Shown here piece by piece: positions 10,635 through 21,642 of a DNA stretch of 64,000 nucleotides. A program made the translations under genes and the position numbers. Source of the stretch: Pleurostoma richardsiae (lineage: Eukaryota; Ascomycota; Sordariomycetes; Calosphaeriales; Pleurostomataceae); NCBI GenBank assembly GCA_030052745.1, contig JANBVO010000018.1, forward strand, positions 186,001 to 250,000, given 5' to 3'. How positions within the stretch are numbered: the stretch's first letter is position 1; every line of letters begins with the position of its first letter. A model generated the notes under the pieces. That model saw nothing but the letters and a program-made list of their open reading frames with translations, searched no databases and was not told the origin of the DNA.

Positions 10635-11732
10635 ATGGCTCCTATACCCATCACCATCATCACGGGCTTCCTTGGCTCCGGAAAGACCACGCTCATCCTC
10701 AACCTCCTCCCCCAGCTGCGCGAGGCGAACCCTTCCTATAAGCTCGCCCTGCTGAAGAATGAGTTTGGCGACCTGGCCGTTGACTCGCAGCTGGCCTCGT
10801 CGAGCGCCATCTCCGGCGTGCAGGAGATGCTCAACGGCTGCATCTGCTGCAACCTCGTCGGCCAGCTGAGTAGCGCCCTGTCCGAGCTGCGGTCCTCCGT
10901 TCGCCCGGACCGCATCGTCGTCGAGACCTCCGGCTCGGCCTTCCCAGCCACCCTCGCCCTCGAGGTGAACCGGCTGGCGCGGGAGACGGGCGAGTACGTG
11001 CTCGATGGCGTCGTCAGCGTCATCGACGTGGAGAACTGGAAGGGCTACGAGGACACGAGCTACACGGCGCGCATCCAGGCCCGATACACGGACCTCATCG
11101 TGTTCAACAAGTGGGAGAACTGCGACGAGCGCCGCTTCGACGAGTGCCTGGACCGCGTGGGCGATCTGGAGATCGAGGTCGCGTGGGTCAAGAGCCGCAA
11201 GGGCTGGGTGTCGATGGACCTCATCTTCGGCATCGACGGCGGCCTGGCGCGGGAGCTGACCGAGGACCCTGCGAAGCACGACCACGACCATGCTGGCGGC
11301 CACGAGCACAGCCACGACCACCAGTCCGAAGTTGAGGTGCTGTCCATCACGCTCGACGGGCCCAAGGGCTCGGCCGTCAACGCCGACGGCCTTCTGAAGC
11401 TGCTGAAGGCGGCGCCGAAGGAAGAGGTGTACCGGATCAAAGCCGTGCTGACGGCGTCGTCGACGGTGCGCAGCTCCGATGAGGACGAGAGCAACCCGAC
11501 GCCGCCGCATCCGCAGAACAGGTACATCCTCAACTGGGCGTTTGGCCGCTGGACGTTCACCCCCGTATCCGAGGAGGGCGAGCACGAGTCAAGCGACCAG
11601 AAGGTCCTGCGGATGACGATGATTCTTGCGCGGTATGAGAGCACCAAGTGGAAAAAGAAGATAGAGGGCCAAGGTTTCCTAGAGCCCGATGGTGGTCAGA
11701 AGGGGGAGCTGGTTGTTGCAAAGATTGCATGA
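10635..11732 (+). CDS. CobW/COG0523-family G3E GTPase (putative metallochaperone)
   Basis: A single exon of 365 residues. The ATG at 10635 (CACCATGG context) was preferred over an upstream non-ATG start. Residues 11-19 form the Walker A loop GFLGSGKTT. Residues 69-72 are CICC, the metal-binding C-x-C-C motif that defines COG0523, and E97-G100 (ETSG) is the switch region. A His-rich linker (HDHDHAGGHEHSHDHQ) follows around residues 215-231, and the C-terminal CobW domain contains NWAFGRWTFTP. Family members are metal-dependent GTPases that deliver zinc or other metals to client proteins; the eukaryotic ZNG1 branch activates methionine aminopeptidase. The usual guanine-specificity NKxD is NKWE here, so this copy may belong to a different subgroup. 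The metal and the client cannot be read from sequence. Confidence 0.9.
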   Translation: MAPIPITIITGFLGSGKTTLILNLLPQLREANPSYKLALLKNEFGDLAVDSQLASSSAISGVQEMLNGCICCNLVGQLSSALSELRSSVRPDRIVVETSGSAFPATLALEVNRLARETGEYVLDGVVSVIDVENWKGYEDTSYTARIQARYTDLIVFNKWENCDERRFDECLDRVGDLEIEVAWVKSRKGWVSMDLIFGIDGGLARELTEDPAKHDHDHAGGHEHSHDHQSEVEVLSITLDGPKGSAVNADGLLKLLKAAPKEEVYRIKAVLTASSTVRSSDEDESNPTPPHPQNRYILNWAFGRWTFTPVSEEGEHESSDQKVLRMTMILARYESTKWKKKIEGQGFLEPDGGQKGELVVAKIA

Positions 11733-11908
11733 TGCGGTTATAGACGTGGGTCGCGATATGACTTGATGATATAGAGGCGGAGGAGAGCAAGACGATACCG
11801 CCTTTACAAAGACAAAGACAAATGCATATAGACAGAGGAGCGCGGCGCATCGGGGTATATTCGCTATCACTAAAATCCAGGTGTTATTTTTTCTAGCTTG
11901 GCGCCTCG

Positions 11909-13729
11909 TTAGATCCAGTCATCCGTCCCCACGCTTCGCGAGCCTTTGCCTCGCTGTTTTCTCTGAGGAAGAGGTGCTCTTGACGTGATTTCCTGGCTTT
12001 TCGGTGAGAGAACTTCCCGCTCTCCGTTGGGGACCGTGTACGAATCTATAATGTCGATGATGGGGTCATAGTATCTGCCGCTCTTAGCTGATGCAGTCGG
12101 GGGTCGAGTTGGTCTGGGAGGTGCGCTTTTCTCTCGGGAAACCTTGTCGACGCAAGAGTCAAGCCACCCAGCGACTCTGCTAGTCCCTTTCTCGCGGGCG
12201 GTTTGAATCCTCTTCACATTGTCAGACCTCTGTAGACCTGAAGCGGCGGTCTCTGTCGGCGTCTTCGTTCCAGCCGCCAAAGAATACTGAAGGTCGTCGA
12301 GACCCGGCTGCACACCTAGCGGCAGGGCCTCGACAAAGCGCAGATCCCGTGGTCTACGGCCATTGCCTCCAGAGCCACCGACACTTTTCGCGTGTCGGAC
12401 ACCATGATCAACCTCAAGGCTAGCACCAACGGTGCTAGCGGACACTTTTGCCCTCGAGCCCTTTGTCAAACCGACCTCCTTCGTCGGGGTTGCCCTTCGC
12501 TGCGACCGCAGGGACGACAGCAGACGATCTGAGTTGCCATCACGGGCAATCACACCCTCTTCTGCTGCAGCCAGTGTTAATGGCGATGCCGTGCCCGCCT
12601 CGTCATCGTACCCTGGAGGACCCTTATTTCTACCACTGTCCCGCGTCCCCGTGTCGCCAAACACATCTTTTGGCACAAGGAACTCCGCCTCGCACATCAT
12701 GCAGAGACCACCTAGTCCACCCGCTCCAGGTTTCCGGCATAGGCGGCAGCACTCGCGAGGGATCGCCGAGAAGGCTGCAGCGCCTCCGAGCCTAGCGGCC
12801 CGCTCGTCCTCGTCAAGGCGGCGGGCGGGACGCTGTGGGTACGAGGCGGCGGCATCGGTGATGTGGACGTAGTCGTTCGAAGTGCTGGGCTGCTTATTCG
12901 GGACTGGTCTGTTGCGGATTGGGATGGCGGGCTTCTGCTGCGTGTTGCTGGGGAAAGGATCATCCTTCACTCTCTTGACGTCTCGATCGCCCTCGGGTGC
13001 TAATTTCCCTCTGTGTATTCCAGATGTCTCGCTGTCCGACGGGATATCCCGATAGTCTCGCCGGCGATGTTTAGTTGTGACTCGATTAGAACTGTGAGGC
13101 TCCGAAGTCACTCTCGTAGCCCTTCGATCCTTCGTTGCTTCATGACGCCCTGTACTGATATCGTGCGCATGAGGCCGATGCCCAAGGACTGAATCATCTT
13201 CTCGACCACGGCCTCCCGGAACTGGAGCCGCCCTTGGATTTTCGTACCTCGCTGTCCTGACGTCCTCCTCAAAATACACCCTCGGCCCGTTTGTATAAAG
13301 GATTGCCGGCGGTATCGTGCTCCTGTCACCATCGTCAGCATCGAGCCTGAGGCTCTCAAGTCTTGGCATTCTTCTTAACTGAGCAGCGTATCTCTGATTC
13401 CCGACTCCTCCCACCTTCGGAATCGTATTTTCTCGCGGGCGACGACCGCTGTTACCGTGATCCTGGCGGTCATGACCGGCGCGCGCCTGCTGGCGCCTCT
13501 CCTGCTCCCTCTCCTGCATGGTCGCAATGAGCTTGAGGCACTCGACCTCGGAGGGGATCTGAGTTCCACACTCCGGCCGGGGAGGCCGGTCGGGGTGGTG
13601 CACGATCTGGAAGATGTGGTTCTCCTGCTGGTTCTTTTGTTGCTTCGGCGCCTTGATCTTCTGATAGACGTCGTGGAATAGCCGCGTCAACCTGCTGGAC
13701 TTCCTAGAGAGCGTGTGTTTCTTTGTCAT
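11909..13729 (-). CDS. Long disordered protein with a zinc-ribbon-like Cys4 knuckle
   Basis: A single exon of 606 residues with ATG at 13729. The N-terminus is basic (MTKKHTLSRKSSRLTRLFHD). It is followed by IFQIVHHPDRPPRPECGTQ and a Glu/Arg-rich segment. Most of the chain is low-complexity Arg/Ser/Pro/Asp sequence without predicted fold. The exception is C328-x2-C331-x11-C343-x2-C346 within CCRLCRKPGAGGLGGLCMMC, which looks like a small zinc ribbon. A helical-looking LVPKDVFGDT follows it. No signal peptide or membrane segment is present. Ser/Thr-Pro and Arg-x-x-Ser sites are abundant, suggesting phosphoregulation. I do not recognise a characterised family. It is convergent with the CobW-type gene, leaving about 176 bp between stops. 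Confidence 0.75.
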   Translation of the reverse strand: MTKKHTLSRKSSRLTRLFHDVYQKIKAPKQQKNQQENHIFQIVHHPDRPPRPECGTQIPSEVECLKLIATMQEREQERRQQARAGHDRQDHGNSGRRPRENTIPKVGGVGNQRYAAQLRRMPRLESLRLDADDGDRSTIPPAILYTNGPRVYFEEDVRTARYENPRAAPVPGGRGREDDSVLGHRPHAHDISTGRHEATKDRRATRVTSEPHSSNRVTTKHRRRDYRDIPSDSETSGIHRGKLAPEGDRDVKRVKDDPFPSNTQQKPAIPIRNRPVPNKQPSTSNDYVHITDAAASYPQRPARRLDEDERAARLGGAAAFSAIPRECCRLCRKPGAGGLGGLCMMCEAEFLVPKDVFGDTGTRDSGRNKGPPGYDDEAGTASPLTLAAAEEGVIARDGNSDRLLSSLRSQRRATPTKEVGLTKGSRAKVSASTVGASLEVDHGVRHAKSVGGSGGNGRRPRDLRFVEALPLGVQPGLDDLQYSLAAGTKTPTETAASGLQRSDNVKRIQTAREKGTSRVAGWLDSCVDKVSREKSAPPRPTRPPTASAKSGRYYDPIIDIIDSYTVPNGEREVLSPKSQEITSRAPLPQRKQRGKGSRSVGTDDWI

Positions 13730-14287
13730 CGACGCGAGCTCTATATAAGTGACGATGATGAGTGAATAGACGTTGTTCTCAGAACATAGTCTTGCGGGAT
13801 TCGTACTGTTCACGGTCACGGGCCTCAGAAAAGTATCTTCTAGTCGGGAGGCAACACCATGTGCGTATTTAACAAAGACGGGCAGGGGGTGGAGCTACAC
13901 AGCAGAGTTTATGCTGAGAACTCGATCAGAAAGCATGCTTTTTGTGTTCAACGAGTGCAACAGTATCTATCTGAACAAAGGGGGAATCCGTATATGGGCC
14001 ATGGGATGGCCGTGGAGTCAACCAGGTACGCCTCAAACTCCTTTCAATGCCTTTGTCGCTTATTACCGTACAAGATAAACTCGATGAAGTGGCAAGCCGT
14101 CAAAGCAATTGAGGAACACGCTCCTCCCAATATCACATTTCGACTACAGTCTACCGTATCCGCCATTGGGATAATGTACCAGTAGATGTTTCTTCACTTC
14201 TTCCCTCCTTAGTCAGTCAGTGATGTTTCGACATGCAAGATATGAGCCCTCAATCCATAGGACACAAAGTATGCCGCTTCGACTGGC
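13730..14287. other. Intergenic region
   Basis: About 560 bases between the start of the zinc-knuckle gene and the stop of the cotransporter gene, both on the minus strand. It likely holds the promoter of the former and the 3' UTR of the latter. No other gene was seen. Confidence 0.5.
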
Positions 14288-17200
14288 TCACAGACTGACA
14301 GTGACAGTCATGTTGTTGCTCAGAACAAGCAACATAGGCGGTAGGTCATGGCAAAGGACCTCGACATCAGACAGGTACCGCACACTAGCCTCCTCGCTCT
14401 CGCACGTCCCTTCTTCCGGTATAGGCAGCGTCGTGAAGAGAACAGCCGTGTCTTGGCTGTTCTGCCGCATGAGCTCGTTGAGGATCAGGTGCTGCGCCCG
14501 GCTCGGCAGGTCGTTGAAGGAGAGCGGCAGCCCCTGACTGGAGTAGCTCGAGCCGCTCTCATCATCAGCGCGGGGTTTGAATGTATAGGACGCGAGGAGG
14601 TCTGGGATGTTGATCTGCGTGTCTCCGCTGCCAGCGTCCTTGGGCGTCGGAGAAGCAGCCTGAGATCGCGCTACGGGCTCGGCGAAGGACACCGTGGGGC
14701 CGGACTCGGCCTCCGGGTCGACCTTTGTCTCGGGGATGGGGCGGCTGGAGAATCGCCCAGTTGAGTTGGTCCGCGAGTAGATGGGACGATTCCGAGGGCT
14801 TTCCGTTTCTGCAAACATTATCGTAGGTCCAGATCCTTCTGGGCTAGTGGTGATCTTTGTTTCCGGAACGAGACTGCTCGAGAACCTCATGGCCGCGCTC
14901 GACTGCCTCGAAAGCGGTGGTCTTTCGGGCTTTGACGTGCCTTGGGTCACAAGCTGCGGCTCCGAAGCCGCACTTCTCTTCGCAGCGATTGAGGGACTCA
15001 GCGATCGAGGTAAGGATCCCTGAGACTTCGTCTTCGGCTTGCTCGAGCTGGGTCCAGGCGTATTCTGCCCTGACTCGTCTTCAGGCACCAGGGTCTTCTG
15101 CGACACAGTGCCATATGATCTGGAGAGGAGAGCCTCTGTTGACTGCGACATGCGTTCCACGTCGAGTTTCCTCCGCGGGGTCGGGCGTTGTATAATCACG
15201 TCGCCGTGACTCTTTCGACGGCCAGGGTTAGAGAGCAGCGGCCGTCTGACAGGCTCAAGATCGTCCAAGTCCCCTTCACTGGCTGCGCTTTCCCAGTCAT
15301 TGAAATCGGCATCCGCATTACTACTCGAGGACTCACTGTCGTTATCGCTTTCGCTGTCCGTGTTCCTCTCTCTGTCGGAGTTGTCGTCGAAGACGTTCGG
15401 GGGGAGGTTCTGCGTATGGATTCCCATGTTGACCCCGAGTCGAGCAAGCGTCGATACAGTTGGTCTTTTTGGCAATTCCGCGAGGCGCGGGACGCTAAGT
15501 CTTCGCCTCTCAGCATAATCATCCGGGCCATGGTGGGGGTTGAAGACGCCGGGCCGGCCAGCTGTCGATTCCACAATGTGCGCCAGCGAAGCGAGCTCCT
15601 GGGATCCGGTCATGGAACTTGTCCTGCCTCGTAGGATTTGCAAGTCCTCCCACCAATCTGCATCTTTGAGGCAGTCATCAACCATTGTGGTCACGGAAGA
15701 ATCGACGTCTTTCCCATGTATGATACTCTCGTACGTTGCCAGCTGCCCGCTCGCGAGCCAGAAGACGAGAACCTCGGCCTCTATCCTCAGCTTGTCCAGC
15801 AGAGCTTTAACCCTTCCCCGTTCTGCTTCCACCTCGCTCTCATATTCGACGAACACTAGTACGCGAAGACTGTACACCCGCTGCCAAGCTGGGACGGTGT
15901 GCAGAATATATCCCAGTTGAAGGATCAGGGTATCTTCAATATATCAGCTTATGCATGGTTGCGAAAAGGAGTGCTAAAAAGGGAGCATATCGTTTCCTGC
16001 CAGCTACCGGGAAATGGGACTCACAAGTGTCGAAATTTGTGGTTAGAACACTCTTGCCCTCTGCTTGCAGCTCTGCTGACATCTGAATGGGCCAAAGGTC
16101 GATGTATTTCTTTGTATTGCCCCCATCAGAGCGTGGAGTTTCCAGCATGTCGAAGCTCTTGCCGACGGCAACGTTGAGACGGAACTTGAGAGTCAAGTCT
16201 TCAAGGATGGTCAAATAGGTCGAGGCATCCATCATGCCCTCGGTGCGAATCACATCGGTCGGAAGGTAGGCCTCCATCAAGCGAGCTGATGTATCTCCTC
16301 GTCGTCGGTTCGGCCGCTTTGCTGTCTTGTCCTGCTTCAATGGCTGCCGGGTGACCTTTGTCGGTGAGGTCGGCAAGTCCGGGACCTGAATATTTGGGCG
16401 AGACTTTCGTAATTCGTCCATGTTGTAGAAACCCAGGACGGCGATGTTCGGCCGCATTCCCCCGAGTCCAGCGGAAAGAATCAGGTTTCTAACACCCCAG
16501 GTGATCGTAGGAGACATAGTTAATTGCACAAATGCCTTGATCCGGGAGAACTCCGAGATATACTTGGTCCATGCCGCTTGCTGGAGCTTGGCTTCCTGGA
16601 CTCCGGCGGTGAAGTCGTCTGTTACGATCACATGCCCGAGGATATAAAGCGCCCCCTTCTTCATAGAATTACAGAATTGGATCAGCCTTGTCTGCTTCCT
16701 CGGATTGTTGATGAGGAGTATGATCTGCGGCCTCCAAAATTTGATATGCTCCGGCTTCAGGCGAAGGAGATACTTTCTGACTTGGTGATATATAAGGTTT
16801 TGCGACACGTCGCCCCAGTGCTTGGGAGGAGAGAGGTAATGGATAAGGAGGAAGAGGAAGACGAGCAAGCAGACAGCTGAAGCAGCATAAGTTTCATCAA
16901 TGAAGAACATGGCTGCTCCGGAAAGCACTGCGCCCAGGAAAGCGGTTTGCCAGGTGAAAAACTTGAATCCAGGCCGAAAATTTGGAGCAGATCCAATCTT
17001 CAGCAGGAAGCAGGCTAGATTCATGACGAAGAAAGTCATCTATACTGAAGCGTTAGCCTGCAAGTCCTCGCCACTGGACCCTTGAGTGGTCATAGGAAGC
17101 GCTGCACAATGGCCTGTCTCTTACCTGGTAGCCCATGGATATGAGCGTGGCAATCTGGTTGAGGTTCGCAAAGAGTGCCAGTTGAGAGAGGATATACGTC

Positions 17201-18358
17201 AAGACAATAGCGAGAATTGGTTCGTCGGCCTTCTTTGTGCCTTGGCCGAAGATGGACAAACCAGGAAGAAGTCTGTCGCGGGCGAGGGCCTGCAGCAACT
17301 TTGCGGCCGCTATGAGGCCCATCAAGGCTGAAAAGAAAGTGACGGCGCATTCGCCGGCAAGGATGGTCGGTGCCCATAGATTAGTGTCTTGAATGATGTT
17401 CTTGTCCAGCAGTAGTGACACGTGAGTTGTAGTAGAAGCCATCGAGAAGATGACAAGGATGTAGGAAATGAATGTTGCCAACATCGCCCACAACGTTCCG
17501 CGAGGGATCGATTTACTAGGATTCCTCAGGTCTCCAGACATCGACGCGCCGGCAAAGATGCCCGAAGTCGCGGGAAACAAGATACCAAAGAGGTCACGGA
17601 AAGTCTCTAAGCCATGAAACTCGGTGCCCGACGTATGAGGCAAAAGATTAGTTCTCAGTGTGGTGAGGCTCAGCCCGGTGAACTCGATGCCACGTTCTGC
17701 GTCTGCGAATGGCGGGTTGAAGACCGCAGAAATGGGTATGCTCAGGGTGGCGATGGCCAGGATGACCAGGAGCGCGTTGCTAGCTTTTGCGAAAATACCA
17801 CTGCCAGCGAGACACAAGACTGTGCAGACCAGAAGGGCACCAGTCTCAAGCATGTAGTTCTTCCAGTAGCCATGGGGCATGGAGGCGCCAAAGTTGAGCT
17901 TCAGACAGTCGATCAGACCGACAACATTGAGAGCGGTGTTCAGGACCTGGGAGAGGTAGAACAATATGCCGATAGACCCTCCAAACTCCGGGCCTAGTGA
18001 CCGAGATATCAGGTAGTAGGCACCGCCACCCTTCACCTCGCCATTGGAAGCAACTGCCGAAAGGGAAAGGGTTGTGACGAGGCAGACAAAATAGGCGATT
18101 ACAAGGAGTCCTATGGTATGGTCAGGTAGAGAACTTGTAAGAACAAAACCGAGGGGTTTGCTCACCTAGGATGCCCAGGAGACCGATCTGACCAAGGATG
18201 AGGCCAAATCTCAGGAACATAAGAATGGACAGAATGTTCAGGCACACCGGGATGAACACGCCGGACACGACGCCCAGCTTGTGCTTCTTACTCAGTTGAG
18301 TCGGGTCAATGGTACCTCCGCCGTCTCCTTCCTTGAGTTGCGTGTAAGTCTGCGGCAT
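14288..18358 (-). CDS. VHC1: Vhc1-type cation-chloride cotransporter (SLC12 family)
   Basis: Four exons: 18358-18166, 18110-17125, 17039-16025 and 15933-14288. The introns are 55, 85 and 91 nt, and the product is 1,279 residues. The N-terminus (KKHKLGVVSGVFIPVCLNIL, then FLRFGLILGQIG) is the SLC12 signature at the first membrane helix. Twelve membrane segments follow, including GGAYYLISRSLGPEFGGSIG and the conserved AGASMSGDLRNPSKSIPRGT. A large cytoplasmic domain follows, in which NFDT...YTLILQLG spans the third splice junction. An approximately 400-residue Ser-rich insert precedes the conserved end, AVLFTTLPIPEEG...LPPMLLVLSNNMTVTVSL. Yeast Vhc1 sits in the vacuolar membrane and moves K+ and Cl- together, affecting osmotic balance and vacuole shape; the same role is inferred. 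Intron 3 ends in AAG rather than CAG or TAG. Confidence 0.93.
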
Positions 18359-19426
18359 CCTGCAGGTTCCAGAGTCTTATCGGGCGTGTTCGATTTTCAT
18401 GCCCAGCAGCCCGCTACAGAGTCTGTTGCAGACTATCGGAAGCAGGCTCGGTTTGTCCGTACGGAGGATACGAGGGTGTCGACCAGGTCACGTCTTAGGC
18501 GACTGCACGATACACAAGTACGCAGTATCAAGTGTGCGACCTGCTTCCCCGCGATTATCGCGGCGGGAGTCGCGCAGATCTGGCCAAGGAAGCAGCTCCA
18601 CAGTGACCGCCAGCTGCAGCTTAAGGCATAAAAAGGAAAGGATCGTAGAGAGACACGCCGACTTCACAAATCCGTCTTCCCACTATTTTATGTTGCTGCT
18701 GCTTGTGTGAGCGTATGGAATTCCTCAGATTGCCTCGGTGCGTCCCGCAGGAACTTCATGAGCATTTCTACCTGATGAAGTTGAGAGCTCCATCCATCCC
18801 TTAGCTGAGGCAGCATTATTAGAACCTAAACACAGGGAGAGCACAAGCTCAGATCGTGTCGCGGCCCCACGCTAAGTACTGGACCTGGGTCTTTCCGACG
18901 TCACTTTGCAGCAGCGCAGGCTCGGCAAGCAGCGGTAACACTCAACCTTGCTCGCGGAGGCGATGCATTACCGGACGGGAGCTGGGTTGACCGACTCCCT
19001 ACATACATGTTTACCTCGGAGATCAGATCATCTATCTCCAGATTCCATCCTGTACAGTAGGAACTCCAGACGAATCGCCCTTGATTACATAACGGATGAG
19101 AAGCGATAGCTTGCTTGCTATTCGACTTCGGAGACCGGAGGACGATACGGGTGGTGACCTGGCAGGTGTTCGTTATTGGAGTGAAGGAACGCAGGCTCGT
19201 GATGTGGTATCTGGGCTCAGAAAATATTTGTCCTTCGGCATCTCATCGAAGAGGTACAGTATTACTTGGAATTACTTGAGAACACGGAATACCCGACGTT
19301 AGGCGCATCCGGAGTTCAATACATAGTATAGATGGACACCGGGATCGGGGATAGGTATGCTACAGCTTCAGAGGCTTGTGGTGGTGTTCCGCGCTTTCAA
19401 AGCGAAAGAACAAAAGAGAAAAAAAA
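18359..19426. other. Intergenic region
   Basis: About 1.1 kb upstream of the cotransporter gene, extending to the tRNA-Ser gene. It must hold the cotransporter promoter. No gene or repeat was recognised. Confidence 0.5.
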
Positions 19427-19507
19427 CGACAACGGCAGGGATCGAACCTGCGCCTCCGAAGAGACGGCCTTAGCAGGGCCGCGCGTTAACCACTCCGCCA
19501 CGTTGCC
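19427..19507 (-). tRNA. tRNA-Ser(GCU), copy 1
   Basis: Eighty-one bases fold as a type II tRNA. The acceptor stem GGCAACG pairs with CGTTGTC plus a G discriminator. The anticodon arm is CGGCC-CTGCTAA-GGCCG with anticodon GCT, and there is a long variable arm around TCTCTTCGGAGG. The T arm is GCAGG-TTCGATC-CCTGC. No CCA is encoded and no intron is present. Six T's immediately after the 3' end (reading the minus strand) form the RNA polymerase III terminator. It decodes AGC/AGU serine codons. Confidence 0.95.
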
Positions 19508-20322
19508 CTTAGCTTGTTGCGGTAATTTTCCCGAACGCCACCTTATCTACCTGCTTCACCAAATCACGCCACTCTTTTAAGGGTCTAGCCTTAGGCGTTT
19601 CTCCTCTTCCCACTTAGCTAAGAATCAAGATCCACGCCTCGCACCAATTCATTTCACACCCCACGCCACCACAATGCCTAACCAGCACGATTAAGAAGTC
19701 GGTCGTTGGACTTCACATATCGACATGAGGGAGGTATCTGGCCTTGGGTACGCCAAGAACTGCATGCCCATGCGGAAGCTTTTCAGGAAATGAGCAATTA
19801 TAGTACTGGGAGTGGAATTAATCTTTTTCTGTTCACTTTTGGTATTGGGCATCGCAGATCGTTCCCACCTTCCGCTCACACTTACAACCCTGCAGCTTGG
19901 TTTATAGAGCCAATTCTCGTCCCCAACTCTAACCCTAACTCTAAGCTTGCATGTATCCTGCGATTCGAGGAATGTACTCTGCAATTACCGAGCCCTCCCG
20001 CCTGCATGGCAGGACATGTCATCTACTTCAGATCATCGGAGCTCTTACCCGACCAACTACGCAAGATCATTGGCGCCCTCAATAGTCACAGAGCTGTAAA
20101 TCGCTGTGCTCTCGTTGGTGAAGATGTCATGGTGGGGTCGGCATCTTATCGTCACCTATCTATCGGCTGCCGATCCAGGGACCATTGACTCAAAAAATCC
20201 GAAATCTACTCTAGACAACTGCTTTAACGAAGAATCTCGAACGCATCTTCAGATCTCAGGTTTCAGTAGACGGCTACGGAAAGACCATCCGGTTTTAATT
20301 GATACATTGAACACGTCTCGCT
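19508..20322. other. Intergenic region upstream of HIS3
   Basis: This holds the HIS3 promoter, including a Gcn4/CPC1 site at 20186-20192. A 160-codon frame at 19706-20188 begins only at a TTG and shows no family features, so I do not call it. Confidence 0.5.
20186..20192 (+). promoter_or_regulatory. CPC1/Gcn4-type element upstream of HIS3
   Basis: A perfect palindromic TGACTCA lies 131 bp upstream of the HIS3 ATG. This heptamer is the established binding site of Gcn4 and its filamentous-fungal counterparts (CPC1/CpcA), which raise amino-acid biosynthetic gene expression during amino-acid starvation. The position and target gene fit. Binding itself is inferred. Confidence 0.7.
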
Positions 20323-21148
20323 ATGGGATCAACACCCGCCGCCCCTCGCTGGGCCGCAATCGCGCGCGACACCAATGAGACCAGCATACAGCTTGCGCTC
20401 AATCTCGACGGCGGCGCATTCCCTCCGGACACGGACAAGAGACTGACAGCCAACGGCGCGACGGGGCATGCCTCGCAGGCCAGCAAATCTCAGACAATTA
20501 GCATCAACACTGGCATCGGATTCCTCGACCACATGCTGCACGCACTAGCGAAACATGCTGGCTGGAGCTTGGCATTGGCCTGCAAGGGCGACCTGCACAG
20601 TGAGTGGCTGCTTCCACCGAGGGCGCACTGCTGCGTCGCATTGCTTCGCCGACCCGGAATTACGCGTGTTTGTATGCTCAAATACCACAGGCAAGCGCTG
20701 ACCTCTTTGCCTTTTCCCCCTAGTTGACGACCACCACACCGCCGAAGACGTCTGCATCGCCCTCGGCAGCGCCTTCGGCCAGGCCCTGAGCGGCGGCGGC
20801 ATGGCCGGCCTCGCACGCTTCGGATACGCCTACGCCCCGCTGGATGAGGCGCTCTCGCGTGCCGTGGTGGACCTGTCGAACCGGCCGTTCAGCGTGGTGG
20901 ACTTGGGCCTGCGGCGCGAGAAGGTCGGCGACCTGAGCTGCGAGATGATCCCCCACTGCCTGCAGAGCTTCGCGCAGGGTGGCCGCGTGACGCTGCACGT
21001 TGACTGCCTCCGGGGCGAGAACGACCACCACCGCGCCGAGAGCGCGTTCAAGGCGCTCGCGGTGGCGATCAGGATGGCGACGTCGAAGGTGGCGGGGAGG
21101 GAGGGGGAGGTGCCCAGTACGAAGGGGACGTTGAGCGCACTAGGCTGA
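20323..21148 (+). CDS. HIS3: Imidazoleglycerol-phosphate dehydratase
   Basis: Exons 20323-20599 and 20724-21148 flank a 124-nt intron (GTGAGT donor, CCCTAG acceptor), for 233 residues, close to the usual 220-240. The enzyme dehydrates imidazole glycerol phosphate to imidazole acetol phosphate, the sixth step of histidine synthesis. The Mn-binding motifs are present: [13 protein letters not shown] in exon 1, then [14 protein letters not shown] just after the splice junction. [20 protein letters not shown] and [19 protein letters not shown] follow. The intron is placed where exon 1 ends ...GDLH and exon 2 resumes IDDHHTAED, which restores the first active-site block exactly. A Gcn4/CPC1 site precedes the gene. 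It lies about 495 bp upstream of YTM1 on the same strand. Confidence 0.97.
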
Positions 21149-21642
21149 GTCTGGGGTACAAGAAAGGAAATGAAAAAAAATGATACATGTGTCGGTCTTC
21201 GAATCTTGCATTTTCTGGGCGTTCTTGGGATGTATAGGGGCGTCTAGTAAAGATATCTGATCCCTGTCGTGCATTTGGCCTCCATTCCTACAAGATGAGG
21301 TCGTATAGGACAAGTTTCTCGGTTCCCATGATAGCATCATCTGGTCAGCTCTATTCGCCCACCGGCAGACTTCACCCCCTACAGTTCTATTACCAAGGAT
21401 TGGCGCTTGAAGTGAACGCAGCATTCACAGTCTCCAGCTGTTGCGAGGCTGTCCACCTTTGTAGAATAAGTGGGTCAATAGACAAGCCACAGTTAGATGC
21501 GACATCTGATTTGCCGAGCTTGATATCTTATCGCAGACTTCTAGCGCAAGGCTGAGCACTGTCAAGAAAAAAAGTTTCGAGGTGTCTCCCGCTTGGGATT
21601 CGTCTAATCGACATACAGACTGTAGGCAGAGTCAAAATCAAG
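21149..21642. other. Intergenic region between HIS3 and YTM1
   Basis: About 490 bases containing the HIS3 3' UTR and the YTM1 promoter. No further gene was recognised. Confidence 0.5.

Noticed and set aside
10467-11585. A 372-codon minus-strand frame opposite the CobW-type gene
   Set aside because: It reflects GC-biased third positions of the true gene. The sense strand has all family motifs.
19921-19946. Telomere-like CTAACCCTAACTCTAAG
   Set aside because: It contains only a single CCCTAA with imperfect neighbours, which is too short to be an interstitial telomere tract.
19706-20188. A 160-codon plus-strand frame upstream of HIS3
   Set aside because: It begins at TTG rather than ATG, has no protein signature, and covers the HIS3 promoter including the Gcn4/CPC1 site.
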